This document shows, piece by piece, positions 18,146 through 26,248 of a DNA stretch of 32,749 nucleotides. The stretch is from an uncultured bacterium. Lineage in GTDB: Bacteria; Planctomycetota; UBA1135; GCA-002686595. Position numbers and translations under genes: made by a program. The DNA is taken from contig CAJXRJ010000003.1 in NCBI GenBank assembly GCA_913058555.1, forward strand, positions 1 through 32,749, written 5' to 3'. A model generated the notes under the pieces. The model did no database searches. It saw only the letters and a list, made by a program, of their open reading frames with translations, and was not told where the DNA came from. Positions within the stretch are counted from its first letter, which is position 1, and each line of letters starts with the position of its first letter.

Positions 18146-19420
18146 TCATTCCGTTGCGAGACGAACCTGCGAGGGAGAGTCCGAACCGGAACGCACTTCG
18201 TCGTAGTAGCGCAGGACACATGCGACCTTCTTGCTCCAGGTGTAGCGTTCTTCCACGTGTCGCCTTGCTGAGCGACCCATCAGTGACCGGCGTTCTTCGT
18301 CGTGTGCGAGCGAGTGCAGCGTCTGTGCCAATGCGCTGACCAACGCGGAGGGGGAGTCGGCATCGAGCGCGAAGCCGCTATCGGGCGTGACCGTCTCAGC
18401 CGGACCACCGTGGTTCGCGACGATGACGGGTTTCCCCGCAGCCATAGCTTCCATCACCGTAGATCCACCCGACTCCCGTACCGACGGGAAAACGTAGACA
18501 TCGCAGGCCTGCATCCTCGGGGGTACTTCCGTCACTGGCACAGCCCCGTGGAATACGACGCGCCCCTCGAGCTTGAGCGATTGCGTCAGTGCCTCAAGGC
18601 GCACACGGTCGGGTCCGTCGCCCACAATGTCCAGTGTGACATTCGCCGTGTTACGCACTTGGGCCAGTGCTCGCAGGGCCGTGTCGACGCCCTTGTAAGG
18701 CAATAATCGCCCGAGGTACAGGGCCCGCAGTTGCGGCCCCCCCCTAATGAAGTTCGGAGTGAACGCCGCTAAGTCGACGGCATTCTCAGAGAGAGTTATG
18801 GCGCAGGAACGATAGGTGCTCGGCAGGGCTTCGCGCGTGCCTTCCGTGGCTACCAAGATCTTGGAGGCCGACGCGAAAGTCCGCTGGAAGGGATCCAGGA
18901 GTCTCGCAAGCGAGCGGACACAGAGGAAGCCCTCACGCTCACGCCGGCGAACCTCGCCGAAGCCCGGCATGGTCGTCATCCCGCCATTGATTGGCCCGAG
19001 GACCATTGGGACGCCGAGGGTGCCGAGCCGAGTCGGGAACCTGGGCGAGATTGGAGAGACCCGGTGGATGACATCGATCATTCCCGCTGCAATGCGTCCA
19101 CGGGCGATCCTGCGGGCATCGCGATCAAAGGCGAGTTGGGCCAGAGCCTCCAATGCGAGTCGATTCACAGGTGAAGATCGGCGCCAGAGGCGCGTATTCC
19201 AGCGGTCGATGCGGGCCGCGAGGGTCTCAGTGTTAACGTAGTGGACCTTGCACCGCAGCACGCCCGCCCGCTCGATGGCCGCTTGATTGCGGACGTGGGT
19301 GATCAGCTCGATGTCTGCGACCTGGTCGAGGTAGCTGGCCCACCGCCAGCCGATGAGGGGCTCGCTACCCCACTCTGGATTGCAGTGATGGGCGACGAGA
19401 AGGACACGTGTGGCGCTCAT
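18146..19420 (-). CDS. Glycosyltransferase family 4 (GT-B)
   Basis: 'LYLGRLLPYKGVDTALRAL', 'LDIVGDGPDRVRLEAL', 'DVYVFPSVRESGGSTVMEAMAAGKPVIVANHGGPAETV'. Confidence 0.93.
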   Translation of the reverse strand: MSATRVLLVAHHCNPEWGSEPLIGWRWASYLDQVADIELITHVRNQAAIERAGVLRCKVHYVNTETLAARIDRWNTRLWRRSSPVNRLALEALAQLAFDRDARRIARGRIAAGMIDVIHRVSPISPRFPTRLGTLGVPMVLGPINGGMTTMPGFGEVRRREREGFLCVRSLARLLDPFQRTFASASKILVATEGTREALPSTYRSCAITLSENAVDLAAFTPNFIRGGPQLRALYLGRLLPYKGVDTALRALAQVRNTANVTLDIVGDGPDRVRLEALTQSLKLEGRVVFHGAVPVTEVPPRMQACDVYVFPSVRESGGSTVMEAMAAGKPVIVANHGGPAETVTPDSGFALDADSPSALVSALAQTLHSLAHDEERRSLMGRSARRHVEERYTWSKKVACVLRYYDEVRSGSDSPSQVRLATE

Positions 19421-20337
19421 GCCCGCACCTTCCCGCGGGTGATTAGGGCCTTGAGTCGCTCAAGCTGCCATCGGCGTAGGTCGCGGCGGAAGTCGACATC
19501 GCCGTAGCGGGGTCTCCTGCGCGCTGCGCTTGTGAAGTATCCCCAGAGCATGCAGATCCCTCCCAGGACGCGCGGTCGCTCGTACATGCGGAAGATTGCG
19601 CTTGCGATCAGGTAGAGCGGGTGCGTACCCATGAACCACTGCCCGGCCCCGAGGCGCACACGGCCCCGGTAGATGTTGCGATCCGAGGACCCCATTAGCC
19701 GATGGTGGAGGATCCTAAGGGCATCCTCTGGGATGGACTTCGTCCGCCAGCCCATGCGACGGGCCTGATGGAAGTCGATTCCGTCCCACATGACTTCGGG
19801 GACGAGGCCGCCAATGTCCTCGAAGCAGGCGCGGCGCCAGCATTTCCACTGGCCCGCGACCATGTCGTCGATCATGAACTCCTCCACGAGGTGACCATCC
19901 TCCGGACGGAAGACCTTGCCACTAGCGGATCCGAGGAGCGGATCTTCCGCGAAGTGTTCGAGCAGTCGCTCTATGTACCGGGACCCGAATGTCAGGTCCG
20001 CGTCGACCTTGGCCACGAAGTCCCAGGGCCGATTCACGGAGTCGAGGCCGATGTTGAATGCATCTACCACACCTCCACCCAACTTCCGCGCACCGCGGTC
20101 GTTGCGCCGGAGGACCGAGATCCAGTCGTGGGCCTGCGCCAATGCGAATGCAACTTTGGCCGTGTCGTCCGTCGAGCCATCATCGACGATCACCCAGCGG
20201 CAGGGGAGCCTTGTCTGCGACAAGAGGCATTTCGCAAGACGGGGCAGGCGGTCCGCCTCATTGCGCGCCGGCGTGATGATGACTAGATCCGCGTGAGCAT
20301 GGCGGCCTGTGATTGACGAAGAGGAACGCTGAATCAT
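19417..20337 (-). CDS. Glycosyltransferase family 2
   Basis: 'LVIITPARNEADRLPRLAKCLLSQTRLPCRWVIVDDGSTDDT', 'WDFVAKVDADLTF'; start ATG 20337 overlaps the upstream stop by 4 bp. Confidence 0.92.
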   Translation of the reverse strand: MIQRSSSSITGRHAHADLVIITPARNEADRLPRLAKCLLSQTRLPCRWVIVDDGSTDDTAKVAFALAQAHDWISVLRRNDRGARKLGGGVVDAFNIGLDSVNRPWDFVAKVDADLTFGSRYIERLLEHFAEDPLLGSASGKVFRPEDGHLVEEFMIDDMVAGQWKCWRRACFEDIGGLVPEVMWDGIDFHQARRMGWRTKSIPEDALRILHHRLMGSSDRNIYRGRVRLGAGQWFMGTHPLYLIASAIFRMYERPRVLGGICMLWGYFTSAARRRPRYGDVDFRRDLRRWQLERLKALITRGKVRA

Positions 20338-21602
20338 TGGAAACCCTCGACGAAGGGGCAAGCAGCGGCGGCCAATGCAGGTGCCTGAAGTCGCTGACGG
20401 AAGCGCGTCACGAGCTGCTCGGCGTTCCTCTGGAGGTCGAATCGTTCCTCGACGGTGGTGCGCGCATTGCGGGCCATCTCGCTCGCTTGCTGCGGCTCAC
20501 CCAAGATGGTCAGTAGGGCGCTCGTGAGAGCCAGACGGTCGCGTGGTGGTACAGTCAGTCCGTTCACACAGTTCTCCACGAGCTCAGGGATTCCCGGTAG
20601 CGTAGTCGTTACCACCGGAACCCCGGAGGCCATCGCTTCCATGAGCGCCACGGGCAAGGCGTCTCGATCCCCGTTCTCCGTCGGGCGGCAGGGGAGGCAG
20701 AACGCTTGAGCCCGCCTCAGGAAGGTGCGGACCCTCGCGGGAGTGATCGAGCCCGTCATCACGACACGCTGGTCGACGTGGAGTGACTCTGCCAATCGTT
20801 CGAGATTGCGTCGTTCTGGCCCCTCGCCAGCGATGACAAGGCGGAGATCTGGATGTTCCTTCGAGACGGCCGCAAACGCATGGATGAGGTCGTCAAATCC
20901 TTTCTTGGCGACGAGGCGGCCCACGGCAAGCAGATAGGCACCCCAGGGATACTCACCTCGGCGCAGCGTGAACTGGTCGAGGTCGACGCCGCAGCGGTGG
21001 ACGCGGACCAAGTCGGCAGGCTGGCCAACTGTGCTGCGCAGCTCGCGTTTGTTCTCCTCGGTCACAGTCAAGAAAGACTGTGCGCGGAGCATCTTCTCGG
21101 CCAGGAGGGAGCCTTCCACGAACAGGTCGTTGGCGTGCGCGGTCACGCTGAACGGAATTCCCGCCGCGAGAGCGGCGTACATACCGACGGTTGCGGGTGC
21201 GTGGGCGAAGTGCACATGCAGGTGCTCGCTTCGGTGCCGGCGAAGATGCCTTGCGACCGCGAAGGCAGCGATCAGTTGCATCGGGACTTTCCAGCGTTGT
21301 AGCTCCTTTGGGAAGTTCCCGCGGAGCATGTCGCGGGCCGCGAGCGCGATTGCGGAACAAGCACGGACGGGGTCTTGTGCGGCGCCAAACGCTGCATCCA
21401 CGAGCATACGCCACGGCGCACTGTAGAGGAGTGATGTCCGCCTAGTTAGCGGCTTGAGTTCTGGAGCCGTTGGCATGGGGCTCGGTCGCCGGAGAGCCAG
21501 CGCCTGAACGTCGTGCCCGGCCTCTCCGTGGGCGGAGAGTTCGCGGTAGACGAACGTGGCCGAAACCGAAGGAATCTCAGGTGCAAGGTAGGTCATTCTC
21601 AT
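20334..21602 (-). CDS. Glycosyltransferase family 4
   Basis: 'SVSATFVYRELSAH', 'LLAVGRLVAKKGFDDLIHAFA', 'LVIAGEGPERRNLERLA', 'DALPVALMEAMASGVPVVTTTLPGIPELV'; start ATG 21602. Confidence 0.93.
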   Translation of the reverse strand: MRMTYLAPEIPSVSATFVYRELSAHGEAGHDVQALALRRPSPMPTAPELKPLTRRTSLLYSAPWRMLVDAAFGAAQDPVRACSAIALAARDMLRGNFPKELQRWKVPMQLIAAFAVARHLRRHRSEHLHVHFAHAPATVGMYAALAAGIPFSVTAHANDLFVEGSLLAEKMLRAQSFLTVTEENKRELRSTVGQPADLVRVHRCGVDLDQFTLRRGEYPWGAYLLAVGRLVAKKGFDDLIHAFAAVSKEHPDLRLVIAGEGPERRNLERLAESLHVDQRVVMTGSITPARVRTFLRRAQAFCLPCRPTENGDRDALPVALMEAMASGVPVVTTTLPGIPELVENCVNGLTVPPRDRLALTSALLTILGEPQQASEMARNARTTVEERFDLQRNAEQLVTRFRQRLQAPALAAAACPFVEGFQ

Positions 21603-22567
21603 CGGATTACTCCGCGGCGGATGGGCGTGATCAGGACGGTGAGGGCCGCGAGCGCGACCGGGATCTTGACTGCGTAGACGTGGACGGCGTGGATGGCCGC
21701 GTGGCGTAGTGGGGTCCCCCGAGCGAGCGCGCGGAGGGCGTGGCGAAGGGCGAGGCCAGCGACCACGACGGTGATGGCTCCGAGTGCAGCCGGACCCGCG
21801 TAGGCCGCGCTCCCCAAGCCAACAGCCAGCGCGGTGAACGCGAAGACCGGGCTCTTGAGGTTTCTCCGAACCGTAGGGTCGCCAGAGTGCTTGAGGAACA
21901 CGGAGGCCCGTGACCGACCGACGGCCCAGGCGCGGCGCCACCAGCCCATTGCAGATTGGAGCCCCAGGTCGTGACTCGCCATGGTGGCGGTGAGCCGCGC
22001 GACCTCAAATCCTCGGTCACGGGCACGGAGGTAGAGATCTGGGTCTTCTCCGACGGGCAGAGTCGGGTCGAAGCCCCCCAGGGCTCGGAGGCTTGAGGTA
22101 CGCCAGAAAGCTGCGCCCCCGAGGATCGCATGTCTCGATGGGCCCTGGGCCCAATCCATACCGAACGCCGTATTCCAAGGGGTGGACCCGAGATGCCTTT
22201 CGTGGATCTGGCCGCCGACTGCGGCGAGGCCTCCCTCGACCAGGGCCTCGAGAGCGAGGGGGAGCCACTGGGGGTGAACGAACATGTCCCCGTCTAGGAG
22301 CTGGACGAACTCCCCTCGCGCCTCTGCAATGCCGAGGTTCCGTGCTCGAGCAGCATTCAGAGGGGCCCCGGTCAGCGAATGGACGCCGACGCCCGGCCGA
22401 GCGGAAGCGATGGCGATGCTGGAATCCTGCGAGCTGCAGTCCACGAAGAGGACCTCGGTCGAGTAGCCGCGAGAGGCCATGGCTTGGGCGCTCGCTACGG
22501 CGTGGTCCAACGCAGCTCCTAGGTGCGCTGCTTCATTGCGACCGATGAGGACGAGCGACAGGATCAT
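21599..22567 (-). CDS. Glycosyltransferase family 2 with C-terminal membrane segments
   Basis: 'MILSLVLIGRNEAAHLGAALDHAVA', 'LFVDCSSQDSS', 'FVQLLDGDMFVHPQWL', 'GEDPDLYLRARDRGFEV'; hydrophobic C-terminal part. Confidence 0.9.
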   Translation of the reverse strand: MILSLVLIGRNEAAHLGAALDHAVASAQAMASRGYSTEVLFVDCSSQDSSIAIASARPGVGVHSLTGAPLNAARARNLGIAEARGEFVQLLDGDMFVHPQWLPLALEALVEGGLAAVGGQIHERHLGSTPWNTAFGMDWAQGPSRHAILGGAAFWRTSSLRALGGFDPTLPVGEDPDLYLRARDRGFEVARLTATMASHDLGLQSAMGWWRRAWAVGRSRASVFLKHSGDPTVRRNLKSPVFAFTALAVGLGSAAYAGPAALGAITVVVAGLALRHALRALARGTPLRHAAIHAVHVYAVKIPVALAALTVLITPIRRGVIR

Positions 22568-23469
22568 GCCGATACCCCCTTCTCTTCCAGAGGAGTCGCC
22601 GTGACGGGGGGCTCCGTCACTGAATCGACGACCGGCCGTGCCCACATCCACAGTCGACGCGCAAGGTGGAGCCCTTCGACCGTGGCGAGAGCGATGACGC
22701 CATGGTGCTTCCTGAAGTAGCGTCGGCGGCTGGCACGGAAGTGCTGAGCCGTCACCTTTGACGAGGTTCTAGTGGGCGCGCCTGAGGACGCTCCACCGAT
22801 GTGCTTGCAGACGGCGCTAGGCAGGTGAGCGACTCGCCAACCGAGGGCCTGCGCGCGGAGGCACCAGTCGGTTTCTTCGTAGTAGAGGAAGAAGCTCTCG
22901 TCGAAGGGACCGACCACCTCAAGTGCCCTCCGCCGAATCAGCATGCAGGCGCCCGAGATCCAGATCGAGTCACGCGCGTCGTCTTTGCACTGGTCGTCGC
23001 GCTGGAGCCCCAGCCGGCGCGCGAGGATCTCACAGGTCCTGGCAAACTCACCTCCGGTGGAGGGAAGCGATTGTAAGCCAGCTTCGGCACCTCCGTCCCC
23101 GTTGACGATGGCCGGCCCGACGGCCGCGACGTCCGGGTTCTGCTCGAGGTACGCGACCAACTTGACAAGCTCACTCGGCTCCAGCGTCGCATCCGGATTG
23201 AGGAGCAGGACCCACGGAGCCGCACCCAGTGCGATACCTGCATTGCACCCCGACCCGAAGCCGCGGTTGGTCGGCATGACGGACACCTCTACGACATCGT
23301 GACAGCGTTTGATGTACTCAACCGTGTTGTCGTGGCTAGCCGAGTCCACGACGAATGAGCGAACAGACGGTGTCCGGCGCAGGCCCTCCAGGCAAGCGTC
23401 AACGACGAAGCGGCTGTTGTAGGTCACGACGACGGCGTCGATGATCGGGATCGGCTGTGGTGGCTTCAT
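22564..23469 (-). CDS. Glycosyltransferase family 2 (rhamnosyltransferase-like)
   Basis: 'IIDAVVVTYNSRFVVDACLEGL', 'NRGFGSGCNAGIALGAAPWVLLLNPDATLEP', 'GPFDESFFLYYEETDWCLRAQALGWRV'; start ATG 23469. Confidence 0.93.
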   Translation of the reverse strand: MKPPQPIPIIDAVVVTYNSRFVVDACLEGLRRTPSVRSFVVDSASHDNTVEYIKRCHDVVEVSVMPTNRGFGSGCNAGIALGAAPWVLLLNPDATLEPSELVKLVAYLEQNPDVAAVGPAIVNGDGGAEAGLQSLPSTGGEFARTCEILARRLGLQRDDQCKDDARDSIWISGACMLIRRRALEVVGPFDESFFLYYEETDWCLRAQALGWRVAHLPSAVCKHIGGASSGAPTRTSSKVTAQHFRASRRRYFRKHHGVIALATVEGLHLARRLWMWARPVVDSVTEPPVTATPLEEKGVSA

Positions 23470-25073
23470 ACTGGCATCACGGGTGACAGGTTCTGTGGGC
23501 GACGGTGATGTGCACTGCGGTGTTGACGTAGGGCGTGGACGATGTAGGGGAGGGCCCCGAGAGTCACGATGGACCCAGCCACCAGGACTCTGATGCCCGC
23601 ATCCGTACGAGTCGCGGCGGGGCCCCACGCGCTGAGAGCGGGCATGCTGCAGGCGGCTGCCAGGACGGGTCCGAGAGCTGGGAAACTGAGGTCTCCCATG
23701 CGGGCCGCCCAAGGAATCTCGCGGGCGAGTGGAGCCCACGCCCAAAGGCCAAGGCAGCAAACGGCCTGGGTGCTTGCGACGCTGATGGCGACGCCAGCGA
23801 GCCCGAACGTGGCCCCAGAGGGAGGGACAGCGATCAACGCGAGCGCCAGCCAGGCGATTGCGTATGCAACTTCGGCGCGGGGCCGAGCGAGGCCGCGGAG
23901 GGACGCGGTGAGTGCGCCTGTGGAGAGGTGTAGCCATGCGGCTGGTGCCAGGATCATCAGGACTTGGGCGATCCGTGGATCGGGACTTCCAAGCCAGGCC
24001 TGGACCAGGTCGTCCGCAGACACAATGAACATTGCGGTTGGGACGGCACCAGCCAAAGCAACAAGGCGCGTGGCCGTTCGCAGAGCGTTGATAAGCTCGC
24101 GACGCCCAGCGACGCCCCTTGAGCCGAGGGAGGCCGCAGCCGGAGCGAGGGGCGCGAGCCCGTGTGCCGGGAGAGCTGCCGCGAACTCGACGAGTTTCCT
24201 TGCCACCTCGTAGGCGCCGGCGGTGACGAGTCCACCACTGTGGACGAGGGCGAATCGGGGCACCGCGGCGATGCCGAGGTGCACCGTGCCCAACAGTTGG
24301 ATCGCGCCGCCAAGCCGGAGGACGGGCCCGAGCTCTGATCTACTCAGGAGACCAGGAGACGCGCACAGTGGGTGCTGACCACGCAGTGCACCATGGCGGT
24401 GGAATGGAATCGGGAGGAGGATTCGGACGGCGTAGGCGACTGCGAGGCCCACAAGCCCAGCGCCGCCGAGGAGGAGCAGCACAAGCAGGCCGGCCTCCAC
24501 CAGTTGGGCGGTGGCGTCCGTGATTCGGGCCCGCGCATGATCTTGCCGTGCCTCGAGCGCCGATTGCCAGCCTCCGAGGACGAGGCCGGTGAGCGTGGCG
24601 ATCCCAGTGATCTGAACGCAGAGCGTTGCGGCGGCTAGGTCGGCAGCAGAGATCCCGATAAGCTGCGCTCCCCGCTCCGCATGGAAGAGAAGGAGGCAGC
24701 CCAGCGGGATGGCGCAGAGCAATGCAACGGTGGCCGTGGTCCTCAGAGTCGCTTCGGCTCGGTCGGCGCGGTGGGCGGAGAGATGTGCAGCGGCGTGGGC
24801 CACCGAAGCGGACAGGAGTCCCATCCGGTGGATCCCGAGGAGCCCAAGCGCCACAAAGAGGATGGACCAGAACCCGTACGCGTCCAGTCCCGCCTTGGAG
24901 ACGATCAGCGGAGTCAGTAGGAAACGGGAGGCGAGGTATGCGGCTTGCGCAGCGATGCCGATACTCGACCCGCGTCGCACGGCGGACCACAATGTCCGTC
25001 CGTGTAACCCCTGATCGTCGCTCGAAGCCGTCTCACTCAGGGAGGAGGTGGAGGTCTGTTGGTTAGTTCGCAT
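23466..25073 (-). CDS. Polysaccharide flippase (Wzx/MATE-like membrane protein)
   Basis: Many TM segments; 'GIAAQAAYLASRFLLTPLIVSKAGLDAYGFWSILFVALGLLGI' is typical of lipopolysaccharide flippases; located at the head of a GT operon. Confidence 0.85.
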   Translation of the reverse strand: MRTNQQTSTSSLSETASSDDQGLHGRTLWSAVRRGSSIGIAAQAAYLASRFLLTPLIVSKAGLDAYGFWSILFVALGLLGIHRMGLLSASVAHAAAHLSAHRADRAEATLRTTATVALLCAIPLGCLLLFHAERGAQLIGISAADLAAATLCVQITGIATLTGLVLGGWQSALEARQDHARARITDATAQLVEAGLLVLLLLGGAGLVGLAVAYAVRILLPIPFHRHGALRGQHPLCASPGLLSRSELGPVLRLGGAIQLLGTVHLGIAAVPRFALVHSGGLVTAGAYEVARKLVEFAAALPAHGLAPLAPAAASLGSRGVAGRRELINALRTATRLVALAGAVPTAMFIVSADDLVQAWLGSPDPRIAQVLMILAPAAWLHLSTGALTASLRGLARPRAEVAYAIAWLALALIAVPPSGATFGLAGVAISVASTQAVCCLGLWAWAPLAREIPWAARMGDLSFPALGPVLAAACSMPALSAWGPAATRTDAGIRVLVAGSIVTLGALPYIVHALRQHRSAHHRRPQNLSPVMPV

Positions 25074-25106
25074 TCGGTACGGCAGCGCGTGCTACGCCAC
25101 TGCAAC

Positions 25107-25123
25107 CGCACACACCGTGCCAG
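25107..25123 (-). promoter_or_regulatory. Putative sigma54 (-24/-12) promoter for the flippase/GT operon
   Basis: Minus strand CTGGCACGGTGTGTGCG: GG-N10-GC, -24 TGGCACG exact, -12 GTGC (one mismatch); 35 nt before ATG 25073. Confidence 0.72.
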
Positions 25124-25146
25124 TACCGGAATGGAATGCTTCGACG

Positions 25147-25163
25147 TTGGTCCGTCGTTTGCA
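25147..25163 (+). promoter_or_regulatory. Putative sigma54 (-24/-12) promoter for the Wza-like export operon
   Basis: TTGGTCCGTCGTTTGCA: GG-N10-GC, -12 TTGCA exact, -24 TGGTCCG (two mismatches to TGGCACG); 43 nt before ATG 25205; back-to-back with the divergent promoter. Confidence 0.55.
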
Positions 25164-25204
25164 TCAGGTGGGGTGGAGGTCGCCGCTGTCCTTCACCATT
25201 GACC

Positions 25205-26248
25205 ATGCATATCACCCAACTACGTCTGCTTGCCACCCTCTTTGCCGCCCTGGCTGGATGCGCCGGGGTCGCCAGTCCCGAAGGCGTTCCACTTAGGGAT
25301 GCCATTCTGGAACTGCCCCGCGTCGCGCCAAGCGTGCCGCCGCTGACCGATTCGTCACGGATCGACTATGAGGCACTCCGCACCTCTCGGCCGGCTCCCT
25401 CGACGACGGAGTACCAACTTGGTCCGGGGGATGAACTTGCGGTGTTTGTCGCTGGGCACCCCGACCTTAGTGGCCGCTTTGTCCTGGGGCCCGATGGGCG
25501 CCTCGGCTTTCCCTTGATCGGGAGCGTCTCTCTTACGGAATCAACCCGTGACGAGGCTGCCCGGTCGCTTGCGGGGAAGCTGGCGCCGTACCTTGCGACA
25601 CCCCCGTCCGTCGTGGTGGATGTGACGCGCTACGTAAACAACAAGGTCTATGTGCTTGGCCGCGTCGAGCAGCCTGGGATCGTCGAACTGACGGGCAGTG
25701 GGACGCTGCTCCAGGCAATTGCTGCTGCAGGAGGGCTGCCAGTACGCGAGTTCCGCGCGCTGCTCTCTCGGGCAGCCATTGTCCGGGGGAGAGACGAGAT
25801 ACTCTGGATCGACCTCATCGACCTCCTTCAGAACGGCAATGTCGCGCTCAACGTCCCGCTGCGGAACGGCGATGTTGTCTACATCCCGGACTCGGAGGAT
25901 GCGTCGGTATTCGTGATGGGTGAGGTCGCCACGCCCGGGGCAGTGCAGATCAAAGCGCGCCTCCGCCTGACGCAGGCCCTAGCACGTGCGGGCGGGCCGA
26001 CGGAGGATGCAGATCTGAGTCGGATCTACCTTCTGCGGCCGAATCCCGGTGGAGAGACGATCAAGCCGATGGTCATGGACCTATCTGCGTTACTCGAGAC
26101 TGGTGACTTCGGTGAGGACGTGGAGTTGCTACGCGGGGACATCCTGTACATCGCACGCTCAGGCATGGGCGACGTTGGCTACACGCTCTCAAAGCTCTCT
26201 CTCGGTTTTCCGCTTGTCTTCGCCGGCGCCACCCTGGGAGGAAATTGA
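25205..26248 (+). CDS. Polysaccharide export lipoprotein (Wza-like, Poly_export + SLBB domains)
   Basis: Lipobox FAALAGCAG; 'EYQLGPGDELAVFVAGHPDLSGRFVLGPDGRLGFPLIGSVSL', 'KVYVLGRVEQPGIVEL', 'VFVMGEVATPGAVQI'. Confidence 0.93.
   Translation: MHITQLRLLATLFAALAGCAGVASPEGVPLRDAILELPRVAPSVPPLTDSSRIDYEALRTSRPAPSTTEYQLGPGDELAVFVAGHPDLSGRFVLGPDGRLGFPLIGSVSLTESTRDEAARSLAGKLAPYLATPPSVVVDVTRYVNNKVYVLGRVEQPGIVELTGSGTLLQAIAAAGGLPVREFRALLSRAAIVRGRDEILWIDLIDLLQNGNVALNVPLRNGDVVYIPDSEDASVFVMGEVATPGAVQIKARLRLTQALARAGGPTEDADLSRIYLLRPNPGGETIKPMVMDLSALLETGDFGEDVELLRGDILYIARSGMGDVGYTLSKLSLGFPLVFAGATLGGN

Noticed and set aside
25072-25132. Imperfect inverted repeat ATTCGGTAC / GTACCGGAAT flanking the divergent promoter region
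   Set aside because: One-base indel, overlaps the promoter, and does not match the 31162-31180 palindrome; could be chance.
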